From NCBI GenBank assembly GCA_023055505.1, contig JALIRH010000076.1, positions 1,500,001 through 1,564,000 on the forward strand: a stretch of 64,000 bases of DNA, given 5' to 3'. The notes beneath the pieces were generated by a model. The model searched no databases and was not told where the DNA came from. It saw only the letters and a program-made list of their open reading frames with translations. This document shows, piece after piece, positions 22,871 to 33,789 of this stretch; positions within the stretch are counted from its first letter, which is position 1; the number at the start of each line of letters is the position of its first letter. The stretch comes from Callipepla californica brunnescens. Its lineage: Eukaryota; Chordata; Aves; Galliformes; Odontophoridae. A program made the translations under genes and the position numbers.

Positions 22871-23646
22871 AAAAGAAAGGTATGAGGAGGCTATGGGGAA
22901 GCTATGGGGCAGCTATTGGGCAGCAGTGGGGCAGCTATGGGGCAGTAGTAGGGCAGCTATAAGGCAGCTATGGGGCAGCAGTGGGGCAGCTATGGGGCGG
23001 CTATGAGGAAGCCATTGGGCAGCTATGGGGCAGAAGTGAGGCAGCAATCAGGCAGCAGTGAGGCAGCTATGAGGAGGCTATGGGGCAGCTATGGGTCAGC
23101 TATCGAGAGGCTATGGGGCAGCTATGGGGCGGCGATGAGGCAGACATGGGGCAGCTATGGGGGAGCAGTGAGGCAGCTATGGGGAGGCTATGGGGCAGTA
23201 GTTGGGCAGCTATAGGGTGGCTATGGGGAAGCCATTGGGCAGCTATGGGGCAGTAGTGAAGCAGCTATGGGTCAGTAGTTTGGCAGCTATGACGAGGCTA
23301 TGGGAAGGCCATGGGGAAGCGATGGGGCAGCTCTGAGGCAGACAAAATGTAGCTATGGGGGAGCAGTGAGGCAGCTATGGGGTGGCTATGGGGCAGTAGT
23401 GGGGCAGCTATGAGGAGGCTATGGGGAGGCTATGGAGCAGCTATGGGGCGGCTATCTGGTGGCTATGAGGCAGCTATCGGGCAGCTGAGGAGGCTATGGG
23501 GCCACTATGAGGCAGTAGTGGGGCAGCTATGGGGCAGCAGTGGGGTGGCTATGGGGTGGCAGCGGGGCAACAGTGGGGCAGCCATGGGGCAGTTATGGGG
23601 CTGCAGTGGGGCAGCTATGAGGAGGCTATGGGGCAGCAGTGGGGCT
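22871..23646 (+). repeat. 11-bp minisatellite (GGGGCAGCTAT family), first block
   Basis: Undecamers GGGGCAGCTAT, GGGGCAGCAGT, GAGGAGGCTAT and GGGGAGGCTAT are arrayed head to tail, strongly G-rich on the plus strand. ORFs reading MGRLWGSSGAAM-type peptides come from the 33-bp/11-codon period. Confidence 0.93.
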
Positions 23647-23983
23647 GCTGGTTTCCCCCCGCTTCTTTTGTTGGAGTCCTCGCCCCTTCCATGGTTGCCC
23701 ACCAATGAGGACTGGCTGATCCCTCCCCCACATCGACGGCCCCGGACCCACAACCCCGACCCCAGCCCCATAACCCCGACCCCACATCTGCAGCCCCAGC
23801 CCCATAACAGAGCCTTCAGACCCCTAACTGAGCACCCGGACTTAGAACCGAGCATCGAGCCCCATTAGCCCCAACCCCAGCCCCACATCCCCGTCCCTCA
23901 CCCAACTCCGCCCCACCCCACCCACACCCTATTCCCCCCTTCTCCCTCCGCCACCCCACTCCTCCCCCCCTCCCCTTTCCCAC

Positions 23984-24059
23984 CTGCGTGTGCGCGAGCA
24001 GCCGCTGTAGCTCCCCCAGGAGCTCCACGTTGCGCGACCTCCCCCCCCGCCAACGCCAT
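23984..24059 (-). pseudogene. Candidate first exon, minus strand (NVELLGELQRLLAHTQ)
   Basis: An ATG at 24059 opens ATGGCGTTGGCGG. Downstream, in another frame, the sequence reads SRNVELLGELQRLLAHTQ and meets a CAG|GTGGG donor-like site at 23983/23984. An 8-base G homopolymer between them puts the two parts out of frame. That could be a sequencing slip, or a true frameshift in a dead exon. The leucine-rich helix-like composition differs from the repeat ORFs, and the ETS cluster lies just upstream. The gene is not recognised. Confidence 0.35.
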
Positions 24060-24159
24060 GGCCGAACAGCCCCACCCCCACTGCGCGCGGCTCTGGGAAT
24101 AGCACTACGCGTGCGCCGGTCCCGGAAGCCGGAAACGGAAGTCCCCCCCCCCCCGCAGA

Positions 24160-24520
24160 TGAACGGAGCGGTGGAGTACTATGGCGGCGGCGGTGGCGGC
24201 GCCGCGGAAACCGCGGAAACCGCGCGTTGGAGCGGCGGCGGCGGCGGCGGCTCCGTTGCCGTGGGAACCGCGGAAACTGCGGAAACTGCGGAAACCGCGC
24301 GTTGGAGCGGCGGCGGCGGCGGCGGCTCCGTTGCCGCGGAAACCGCACGTTGGAGCGGCGGCGGCGGCTGTACGGGAGGCACTGTGAGCTTTGGGGGTGG
24401 GGCTGGGCAGGGGCAGCGGCAGCGGCAGCGGCAGCGGCAGCGGCAGCGGGGGAGGGGCGGGGCAGGATTCCGGGGGCCGCGCGGCGCTCTCTTTTTTCCC
24501 CTAGCACTTGTAACATCTAT
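24160..24520 (+). CDS. Candidate glycine-rich first exon, plus strand (uncertain)
   Basis: An ATG directly after CCCGCAG opens MNGAVEYYGGGGGG. Alanine/glycine/serine-rich repeats containing AETARWSGGGGGG (about three copies, ~60-bp unit) follow, then a QRQRQR run. The frame stays open into the 11-bp minisatellite. Trinucleotide and 60-bp repeats can keep a frame open by chance, so this may be a non-coding part of the CpG island. No known family. Confidence 0.2.
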
Positions 24521-24524
24521 GAGG

Positions 24525-27500
24525 AGGCTATGGGGAGGATATGAGGCAGCTATGGGGTGGCTATGGGGCTGCAGTAAGGCAGGTATGGGGCAGAAATGAG
24601 GCAGCCACGGGGCAGCAGTGGGGCAGCTATGGGACAGAAGTGGGGCAGCTCTAAGGGTAGCCATGGGGCAGTTATGGGGCAACAGTGGGGCAGGTATGGG
24701 GCGGCTATTAGGCAGCCATCAAGCAGCTATGAGGCAGTAGTGGGGCAGCTATGAGGAAGCAGTGATGGAGCTATGGAGTAGCAGTGAGGCAGCTATAAGG
24801 AGGCTATGGGAGGCTATGGGGCAGCTATGGTGCATCAGTGAGGAAGCTATGGGGCGGCTTTGGGGCAGCATTTTGGCAGCTATGGGGCAGCAGTGGGACA
24901 GCTATGAGGAGGCTATGGGGAAGCTATGTGGCAGCAGAGAGCTAGCTATGGGGCAGCTATGAGGAGGCTAAGGGGAGGCTATGGGGCAGCTATAGAGCGC
25001 CTATGTGGCAGTAGTTGGGCAGATATAAGGCAGCAGTGGGGCAGCTATGGGGCGGGAATTAGGCAGCCATGGGGCACGTATGGGGCAGCAGTGAGGTAGC
25101 TATGGGGCAGCTATGGGTCAGCTATGAGGAGGTTATGGGGAGGCAATGGAGCAGCAGTGGGGCAGATATGGGACGGTTATTAAGAGGCTATGTGGCAGCT
25201 ATGGGGCATTAGTGGGGCAGCTATGGGGAAGTAGTGGGGCAGATATGGGGCAGCAGTGAGGCAGCTATGGGGTAGCTATGAGAAAGCTATGGGGCAGTAG
25301 TGAGGAAGTAGTGAGGCAGCTATGAGAAGGCTGTGGGGAAGCTATGGGGCAGCTATGGGGCACCAGTGAGGCAGCTATGGGGCACCAGTGAGACAGCTAT
25401 GGGGCACCAGTGAGGCAGCTATAGGGAGGCTACGGGGCAGCAGTGAGGGAGTAGAGAGTCAAATATGGGGCATTAGTGCGGCAGCTATGGGGCATTAGTG
25501 GGGCAGTTATGAGGAGGCTATGGGGAGGCTATGGAGCAGCTATGGGGCAGCTATAGGGCAGCAGGGAGGTAGCAATGGGGCAGCAGTTGGGAAGCTATGA
25601 TGAGGCTATGGTGAGTCTACGGGGCAGCTATGGTACACCAGTGAGGCAGCCATGGGGCAGCTATGGTACACCAGTGAGGCAGCCATGGGGCAGCTATGGG
25701 GCACCAATGGGACAGTTATGAGGAGGCTGTGGGGAAGCTATGGGGCAGCTATGGGGCAGCAATGAGGAGGGTATGGAGAGGCTATGGGGCAGCTATGGTG
25801 CAACAGTGAGGCAGCTATGGGGTAGCTTTGAGGAGGCTGTGGGGAGGATATGGGGTAGATATGTGGCAACGGTGAGGTAGCTATGGGGAAGCTATGGGGC
25901 AGCAATGAGGGAGTAGTCGGTCAGCTATGGGGCATTAGTGCTGCAGCTATGGGGCCGAGTGGGGCAGTTAAGAGGAGGCTATGGGGAGGCTATGGGGCAG
26001 CTATCGGACAGCATTGAGCTAGCTTTAGAACAGCTATGAGGAGGCTATGGGGCAGATATGGGGCAGCAGTCGGGCAGCTATGGGGCGGATATGGAGCAGC
26101 AGTGGGGCAGGTATGGGGCAGTAGTAAGACAGCTATGTGGCAGCAGTGGGGCAGATATGAGGAGGCTATGAGGAGGCTATGGGGCGGCTATGAAGCAGCA
26201 GTGAGGCAGTTATGAGGCGGCTATGGGTCAGATATGTGGCAGCAGTGAAGCAGCTATGGTGCGGCTATAAGGCAGCCATGGGGCAGCTATGGGTTAGCAG
26301 TGAGTCAGCTATGGGGCAGCAGTTGGGCAGCTATGAGGAGGCTATGGGGCAGCTATGGAGCAGATTTGAAACAGCTTTGGGGCGGCTGTGGGGCAGTAGT
26401 TTGGCAGCTATGAGGCAGCAGTTGGGCAGCAGTTGGGGCAGTAGTGAGGCAGCTATGTGGCAGCTCAGGAGAGGCTATGGGGCAGCTATGGGGCATTAGT
26501 GGGGCAGCTATGGGGAAGTAGTGGGGCAGATATGGGGCAGCAGTGAGGCAGCTATGGGGTAGCTATTGGGCAGTAGTGGGGAAGCAGTGAGGCAGCTATG
26601 GGGCAGCAGTTGGGCAGCTATAAAGAGGCTATGGAGAGGCTGTGCGGCAGCTATGGTGCATCAGTGAGGAAGCTATGGGGCGTCTTTAGGGCAGCAGTTT
26701 GACAGCTATGAGGCAGTCACGGGGCAGCTATGGGACAGCAGTGGGACAGCTATGAGGAGGCTAGAGGGCAGCTATGGGGCAGCTATGAGGAGGCTATGGG
26801 GAGGCTATGGGGCAGGTATATAGTGGCTATGTGGCAGTAGTCGGGCAGATATAAGGCATCAATGGGGCAGCAGTGGGGCAGCTATTGGGCGGCTATGAGG
26901 CAGTCACGGGGCAGCTATGGGACAGCAGTGGGACAGCTATGAGGAGGCTAGAGGGCAGCTATGGGGCAGCTATGAGGAGGCTATGGGGAGGCTATGGGGC
27001 AGGTATATAGTGGCTATGTGGCAGTAGTCGGGCAGATATAAGGCATCAATGGGGCAGCAGTGGGGCAGCTATTGGGCGGCTATTAGGCAGCCATGGGGCG
27101 GCTATGGGGCAGCAGGGAGGTAGCAATGGGGCAGCAGTGGAGCAGCTATGATGAGGCTATGGCGAGGCTCTGGGGCAGCTATGGTGCACCAGTGAGGCAG
27201 CTATTGGGTAGCTATGAAGAGGCTGTGGGGAGGCTATGGGGCAGATATGTGGCAACGTTGAGGTAGCTATTGAGAAGCTATGGGGCAGCAGTGAGGCAGT
27301 AGTGGGTCAGCTATGGGGCATTAGTGCTGCAGCTATGGGGCCGCAGTGGGGCATCTAAGAGGAAGCTATAGGGAGGCTATGGGGCAGCTATGGGGCAGCA
27401 GTGAGCTAGCTATAGAACAGCTATGAGGAGGCTATGGGGCAGCTATGGAGCAGATTTGAAACAGCTTTGGGGCGGCTATGGGGCAGTAGTTTGGCAGCTA

Positions 27501-30137
27501 TGAGGCAGCAGTTGGGCAGCTATGGGGCAGTAGTGAGGCAGCTATGTGGCGGCTCAGGAGAGGCTATGGGGCAGCTATGGGGCATTAGTGGGGCAGCTAT
27601 GGGGAAGTAGTGGGGCAGGTAAGGGGCAGAAGTGAGGCAGCTATGAGGTAGCTATGAGGAGGCTATGGGGCAGTAGTGGGGAAGCAGTGAGGCAGCTATG
27701 GGGCAGCAGTTGGGCAGCTATGAGGAGGCTATGGGGAGGCTATGGGGCAGCAGTGAGGCAGTTTTGGGGCACCAGTGAGGCAGCTATGGGGAGGCTACGG
27801 GGCAGCAGTCGGGCAGCTATGGGGCGGATATGGAGCAGCAGTGGGGCAGATATGAGGAGGCTATGAGGAGGCTATGGGGCAGCAGTGAGGCAGCTATGGG
27901 ACAGGTATGAGGCACTTATCAAGCAGCTCTGGGGCAGCGGTGTGGCAGCTAAGAGGAGGCAATTGGGAGGCTATGGGGCAGCTATGAAGCAGCAGTGAGG
28001 CAGCTATGGGGCGTCTATGGGGCAGCAGTGGGGCAACTATGAGGAGACTATGGGGAGGCTATGGGGCAGCTATTGGGCAGCAGTGAGGCAGCAATGAGGC
28101 AGCTATGAGGAGGCTATGGGAAGCCGATGAGGCAGCTATGGGGCGTCTATGGGGCAGTAGTGGGGCAGCTATTGGGCAGCTATTGGGAAGCAGTGGCAAG
28201 GCTATCGGGCGGCTATTAGGCAGCCATTGGGCACCATGGGGCAGCAGTGAGGCAGCTATGGGACGGCTATGGGGAGGCTATGGGGCAGGTATGGGGCAGC
28301 AGTGGGGCAGCTATGGAGCAGATATCGAGAGGTTATGAGGCAGCTATGGGGTGGCGATGAGGCAGACATAGGGAAGCTATGGTGGAGCAGGGAGGCAGCT
28401 ATGGGGTGGCTATGGGGCAGCAGTGAGACAGCTATGGGGCAAGTATGGGGAGGCTATGGGGCAGTAATGGGGCAGCTATGGGGCGGCTATGAGGCAGCCA
28501 TGGGGTACGTCTGGGGCACCAGTGAGGCAGCTATGGGGAGGCTATGGGGCAGCCATGGGGTACGTCTGGGGCACCACTGAGGCAGCTATGGGCAGCAGTG
28601 AGGCAGCTATGGGGAGGCTATGGGGCAGCAGTGAGGCAGTAGTGGGTCAGCTATGGGGCATAAGTGCTGCAGCTATGGGGCTGCAGTGGGGCAGCTAAGA
28701 GGAAGCTATGGGGAGGCTATGGGGCAGCTATTGTGCATCAGTGAGGAAGCTACGAGGCGGCAGTGGGGCAGCAGTTTTGCAGTTATGAGGCAGCTATGGG
28801 GCAGCAGTGAGGCAGCTATGAGGAGACTATGGGGAGGCTATGGGGCAGAAGTGGGGCAGCTATGGGGTAGCCATGGGGCAGCCATCAAACGGCTATGGGG
28901 CAGCAGTGGGGCAGCTAAGAGGAGGCTATGGACCAGCTATGGGGCGGCTACAAGGCAGCCATGGGGCAACTATGGGGAAGCAGTGAGAGAGCTATGAGGA
29001 GGCTATGGGTAGGCTATAGGGCAGGTATTGGACAGCTATGAGGCAGCCATGGTGCAGCTATGGGGCAGCAGTGGGGCAGCAATGGGGCGGCTATTAGGCA
29101 GCCATGGGGTGGCAATGGGACACCAGTGAGACATCTATGGGGTGGATATGTAGCAGCAGTGGGGCAGGTATGGGGCAGTAGTGGGGTAGCTATGAGGAGG
29201 CTACGGGGCAACTATGGGGCAGCAGAGAGGCAGCGATGGGACAGGTATGAGGAGGCTATGGGGAGACTACGGGGCAGCTATGAAGCTGCAGTGAGGCAGC
29301 TATGGGGCGGCTATGGGGAGGCTATGGGGCAGCTATGGAAAAGCTATGAGGCAAGCATGGGGCTGCAGTTGGGCAGCTCTGGGGCCGCATTGAGGAAGCT
29401 ATGGGGCAGCTCCGAGGAGCCTATGCAGCAGCTATGGAGCGGCTATGAGGCAGCTATGGGGCAGGTATGAGGCAGCCATGGGGCGGCTGTGGGGCAGCAG
29501 TGAGGCAGCTATGAAGAGGCTATGGGGAGGCTATGGGGCAGCAGTGGGGCAGCTACGGGGCGGCTATGAGGCAGCCATTGGGCATCTAAGGGGCAGCAGT
29601 GGGGCAGCTATAAAGAGGCTATGGGGAGGCTATGGGGCAGCTATGGTGCATCAGTGAGGAAGCTATGGGGCGTCAATGGGGCAGCAGTTTGACAGCTATG
29701 AGGCAGCCACGGGGCAGCTATGGGGCAGCAGTGGGACAGCTATGAGGAGGCTATAGGGCAGCTATGGGGCAGCTCTGAGGAGGCTATGGGGAGGCTATGG
29801 AGCAGCTATGGGGCAGCAGTGAGGAAGCTATGGGGTGGCTATGGGGCGGCTATGAGGCAGCTATGGGGTAGCAGTGGGGCAGCTATGATGAGGCTATGGC
29901 GAGGCTCTGGGGCAGCTATGGTGCACCAGTGAGGCAGCTATTGGGTAGCTGTGAGGAGGCTGTGGGGAGGCTATGGGGCAGATATGCGGCAACGGTGAGG
30001 CAGCTATTGGGAAGCTATGGGGCAGCAGTGAGGCAGTAGTGGGTCAGCGATGGGGCAGCAGTGAGGCAGCTATGGGGCTGAAGTGGGGCATCTAAGAGGA
30101 AGCTATGGCGAGGCTATGGGGCAGCTATGGGGCAGCA
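24525..30137 (+). repeat. 11-bp minisatellite (GGGGCAGCTAT family), second block
   Basis: About 5.6 kb of the same undecamer array. Higher-order structure is visible: a 187-bp segment (17 x 11) at about 26711-26897 is repeated directly at 26898-27085, and a longer block near 25900-26480 recurs near 27290-27600. The array ends at 30137, where ERV RNase H sequence starts. Confidence 0.93.
26711..27085 (+). repeat. 187-bp direct duplication in the 11-bp array
   Basis: The segment starting AGGCAGTCACGGGGCAGCTA at 26711 repeats from 26898 with no obvious differences, including the rare word GGTATATAGTGGCTATGTGG. The 187-bp offset equals exactly 17 undecamers, as expected from in-register unequal exchange or slippage. 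Confidence 0.85.
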
Positions 30138-30790
30138 ATCGGGCTTTCCCACAAAGCGACACAATCCATCTGTGAACAGGGCGTATCTCTTTTCATCTTC
30201 TGTTAGTTCATTATATGGTGAGGCTTCTTTAGCACGTGACACCTCCTCTGCTGGGGTTGTTCCAAACTTTTTACCTTCAGGCCAGTCCATGATCACCTCC
30301 AGGATTCCTGAACGGTTGGGGTTCCCCATCCGAGCTCGCTGTGTAATCAGCGCAATCCACTTACTCCAAGTGGCATCAGTAGCATGATGGGTAGAGGGAA
30401 CTGTTCCTTTAAACATCCAGTTCAGTACTGGCAGTCGAGGTGCCAGAAGGAGCTGCGTTTCGGTACCGATTACTTCAGAAGCAGCTCGAACCCCCTGATA
30501 TGCGGCTAAGATCTCCTTCTCAGTTGGAGTGTAGCGCTCCTCAGACCCCCTGTATGCTCGACTCCAGAAACCAAGGGGTCGGCCTCGGGTCTCTCCAGAA
30601 GCTCTTTGCCACAAACTCCAAGTGGGACCTTCCTTTCCAGCAGCAGTGTAGAGGATGTTCTTTACATCCTGTCCCGTCCGCACTGGCCCCAGGGCCACGG
30701 CACGGGCTATCTCCTGCTTCATTTGCTCAAAAGCCTGCTGCTGCTCAGGGCCCCACACAAAATCATTCTTCTTCCAGAGGTCACCTGATA
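30138..30790 (-). pseudogene. pol: ERV pol: RT connection domain and truncated RNase H
   Basis: The minus strand reads KNDFVWGPEQQQAFEQMK (the connection-region start typical of retroviral RT), then a tether region with PLGFWSRAYRGSEERYTP, and KRYALFTDG, where the catalytic Asp of the first RNase H motif appears. The frame then enters the 11-bp minisatellite about 10 codons later. It is one base out of register with the upstream RT. It is inactive because most of RNase H and all of integrase are absent. Confidence 0.85.
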
Positions 30791-31696
30791 AAGGGGGCTC
30801 ACAATGAGGCTGTAGTTTGGAACATGCAGTCTCCAAAATCCCACTACACCCAGAAAAGCTTGGCTCTCTGTCTTACTGGTGGGTGGAGACATGGCAGTAA
30901 TTTTGTCAATCCCATCTGTTGGGATGTGACGACGTCCATCTTGCCACTTTATGCCTAGGAACTGAATTTCTTGTGCAGGTCCTTTCACTTTGCTTCGCTT
31001 AATAGCGAAGCCAGCTCGCAGGAGGATCTGTATTATTGTCTCTCCTTTCTTAAAAACTTCCTCTGCTGTATTGCCCCATACAGCAATATCATCGATGTAC
31101 TGCAGATGCTCAGGAGCAGCACCCTGTTCCAATGCAGTTTGGATCAACCCATGGCAAATGGTTGGGCTGTGCTTCCACCCCTGGGGCAAACGGTTCCAGG
31201 TGTACTGAACGCCTCTCCAGGTGAAGGCAAACTGTGGCCTGCATTCTGTGGCCAAGGGAATTGAAAAGAAGGCGTTAGCAATGTCAATGGTGGCATACCA
31301 CTTGGCTGCTTTTGACTCCAGTTCATACTGGAGTTGAAGCATGTCTGGCACAGCAGCACTCAGTGGAGGTGTGACTTCGTTCAGGCCACGGTAATCTACC
31401 GTCAACCTCCATTCTCCGTTGGCTTTACGCACTGGCCATATGGGGCTGTTAAACGGGGAGTGAGTTTTGCTGATCACTCCCTGGCTCTCTAGCTGACGAA
31501 TCAGATGATGAATGGGGAGCAAGGAATCCCTGTTGGTGCGGTACTGCCGTCTGTGCACCGTTTTTGTAGCAATTGGTACCTGTTGCTCCTCCACTTGTAG
31601 CAACCCCACAACAGATGGATCTTCTGACAGGCCAGGTAAAACAGATAGTTGCTTAATGCTATCTGTGTCCACAGTAGCTATTCCAAAAGCCCATCG
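30785..31696 (-). pseudogene. pol: ERV pol: reverse transcriptase palm/fingers
   Basis: The minus strand carries RT motifs in order: HHLIRQLESQGVISKTHSPFNSP, truncated here to the recognisable SPFNSPIWPVRK; DYRGLNEV; the motif A region ATIDIANAFFSIPL; LPQGWKHSPTICH; and the YIDD catalytic box followed by AVWG. It then runs through FLGIKWQDG to the thumb (FWRLHVPNYS). All catalytic aspartates are visible. The frame is shared with gag and protease. A TAG at 31697-31699 separates it from protease, and a frameshift near 30785 separates it from the connection domain. Confidence 0.9.
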
Positions 31697-31936
31697 CTAC
31701 CCCTTGGGATCCTTAAAGTGCCCCCTTCTGAGATAGTCTATACCAAGTATGCGTGGGGCCCCCTGTCCAATCACTATAAGATGCTTCTGCCAGTCTTTAC
31801 CCGTGAGGCTTATTTCTGCCTCCAGCACAGACAATTCCTGAAAGCCGCCAGTCACTCCAGAGAGATGAATCAATTCTGCCCCTTTATAACTTGAAGGCGT
31901 TAGAGTACATTGTGCACCAGTATCCACCAGTGCCTC
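31697..31936 (-). pseudogene. pro: ERV aspartic protease
   Basis: The minus strand reads ALVDTGAQCTLTPSSY, with the DTG catalytic triad of retropepsins, and ends ILGIDYLRRGHFKDPKG, matching the conserved ILG(I/R)D region before RT. A TAG (31937-31939) lies five codons before the DTG region and another (31697-31699) closes it, both in frame with the flanks. The length (about 80 codons) is normal for the visible protease core. It is dead unless the stops are suppressed. Confidence 0.85.
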
Positions 31937-32131
31937 CTATTTCTGTGGGTTTGATGTGCCAGGCCACCGAATCCACACAGTCCAATACACTCTATTATCC
32001 CTCTCCCTCCTCTGGCTGAGGGCAGGGCCCCTCTATTCATTACCTGTAGTGACGGGAACAACTTCGCTGGTAGTTGGTCTGTGTTGTAATTCTCTCACCC
32101 GTACTCGCAGTGCAGGGGTGGGTTTTTGATG

Positions 32132-33208
32132 TCATTCCTTCATATCTTCTCCATTTGCACGTAAGTAACTCCACAAAGCCGCACGCGACATGAAGTTAGT
32201 GAAGTTAGTGCTGTCATTTGCTCGAGCAGGATGGCGTTTGCTTCTGATAGCTGCAACCGATTCAACCCTATCAATCAGTTGGGATAATTTTCCCAGTATA
32301 TCTTCCATTTGTCCTTCTAACTTTGATATGGCTGAAATGGACGCGTATGGCAGCGGAAATTTTTGTTTGAAGTTTTGAAGTGTAAGAATTAGTTCAAAAA
32401 CTGGGGGTTTTCTGTCTTGGTCCTCATATCTGTTGAACGTTGTCACTAGTGTACCGGCGTACCTTTCTGGTGCTGACTTTGAAAGCTTCTGACATATTTC
32501 GGGTGTACTCCTTACTTTCTCCGGATCATGGTCCCGATCGTCAGGATCAAAGGTGGGATCATACAGCATTTCCGCCACAGCTGTTTCTCTCAAATACTGG
32601 ATGCCTTCCTCAATAGTTTTCCACCTTTTCACTTTAGGTGCCAGGTCACTCTTGTAGGGATATCTTTCCCTCACAGCTACTAGCATTCGTTGCCAGAGGC
32701 TGGCGATTCCATCCATATACCTGCTGATTCCTCTGTCGACAGCCGGATCTCGGGCAATGTTTCCTAGTTGGCGAGCTTCGTTACTATCAAGGGACACACT
32801 GTTGGCCCGGTTGTCCCAACACCGAAGCAACCAAGTGACAATACTCTCATCTGGACGTCGAATAAACTCCTTTCTTGAGCCTTGGATCTCAGACATTTTC
32901 ACGGGCCAACGAAACGTCGTAACTTTAACTTTCTCTTCACCTTCATCATCACTTTCTTCTCCATGTCTCTCACTTTTCTTTGTTGCCTTTCTCGATGGTG
33001 ATGGGGTTGTGGCCACCCCCTCACCTATATCTTCCTCTTCTTTCGGCACCTCTTCTTTGCGTTCTAGGCGCGAGGACACACGTTTCCATTTCTTGCCTTC
33101 CACAGGGGCAATTGACTTTGATACTGGTGCTTCCTTTGGCTGGTCAGGTGTGACCGGGAGGTTTTCCTCTTTGGTTTGGGCCTCAGTTTGGACACTCTCT
33201 CTCTTCAT
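32132..33208 (-). pseudogene. gag: ERV gag (358 codons, open)
   Basis: The longest open frame of this element starts with a charged Lys/Glu-rich N-terminus (MKRESVQTEAQTKEENL), followed by a helical capsid-like region (RPDESIVTWLLRCWDNRANS; MDGIASLWQRMLVAVRERYP) and RYAGTLVTTFNRYEDQD. Position after the PBS and before protease identifies it as gag. No CCHC zinc knuckle is visible. The ~65 codons between the gag TGA (32132-32134) and protease are arginine-rich and in the same frame. Same-frame gag and pol joined by a stop resembles a readthrough layout, but decay is equally possible. Confidence 0.75.
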
Positions 33209-33372
33209 AATAGTATATAAACCTCAGTAAGCATAGGCCAAGCCCCAAATAAGTGTTCCACCTCAGATCTTTCTGAGCCGCAGCACCCTTTACTCAGATA
33301 CAGGCCTAGCTCCTCAGGATCCTGCAATTGTTCAGGAGAAAAATCCCATGACACCGGGTGTCCCCATCCTTC

Positions 33373-33789
33373 TCATTTCTTTCCTAAAACTCTCCACTCT
33401 CCCTGCCATTCAACATTCTCTGTTTCTGGGAGAAGCTTCCTGCACATGATGTAAAGTGCTACTACATGCAGGAGGACTAATATCCCAATTATTAACACCA
33501 TCCCTAAGCTGTGATCTTGAAAATTCATAAAAAACTGAGAGGGGAACCTGGATACCCATTCAAACATCACATGGTTCGTTAACATGTTATCCTTTGTTCC
33601 ATTAGCTGGGGTGCCCTGGGATCTGGCAGGTTCCTCTATCATTGCTTTTAATTTATCATACAGGGACCAGACCCAATGGAACAGAATGGCAAACTTAACC
33701 AAGTTCCAGTACGTTTTGAGCATTAAGAGGGAAAAAGCGGTGAAGTACAATCCCTGTAAGGGCAGTTTTAACAGAAACAGAAAAGACAT
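33373..33789 (-). CDS. Leader-region ORF with two predicted membrane segments
   Basis: Between the PBS (34001) and gag (33208) an open frame runs on the minus strand. From the ATG at 33789 it encodes 139 residues; an upstream ATG at 33894 would add 35. Hydrophobic segments LKLPLQGLYFTAFSLLML and SLGMVLIIGILVLLHVVAL bracket a polar region with an NGT sequon, and the tail is basic/acidic (RKLLPETENVEWQGEWRV). Retroviral leaders usually lack such a protein. It could be a captured or accessory membrane protein, or an env-tail-like relic. Not recognised; whether it is expressed is unknown. Confidence 0.45.
   Translation of the reverse strand: MSFLFLLKLPLQGLYFTAFSLLMLKTYWNLVKFAILFHWVWSLYDKLKAMIEEPARSQGTPANGTKDNMLTNHVMFEWVSRFPSQFFMNFQDHSLGMVLIIGILVLLHVVALYIMCRKLLPETENVEWQGEWRVLGKK

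Larger units (their letters stand above)
23647..24524. promoter_or_regulatory. CpG island with ETS motifs between minisatellite blocks
   Basis: About 880 bp of non-undecamer, GC- and CpG-rich DNA. It holds a C-rich stretch (ACCCCGACCCCAGCCCC type) at 23740-23960, CCGGAAGCCGGAAACGGAAGT (three ETS-type cores) near 24123-24143, and then GGCGGCGGCGG and CAGCGG tracts. The arrangement suggests a bidirectional promoter with candidate starts on both strands (minus 24059, plus 24160). It is the second such island trapped between minisatellites in this window. Confidence 0.5.

Noticed and set aside
24160..24600. Confident call of a glycine-rich protein gene
   Set aside because: GGC and CAG tracts and a ~60-bp repeat keep the frame open, and it runs on into the minisatellite. 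It is kept only as a low-confidence candidate.
22970..29932. MGRLWGSSGAAM-type ORFs up to 163 codons
   Set aside because: The 11-bp array repeats as 33 bp/11 codons with few stops in any plus frame; no start context or domain.
32757..33230. 157-codon plus-strand ORF opposite gag
   Set aside because: It is the antisense shadow of the minus-strand gag, which has the retroviral context.
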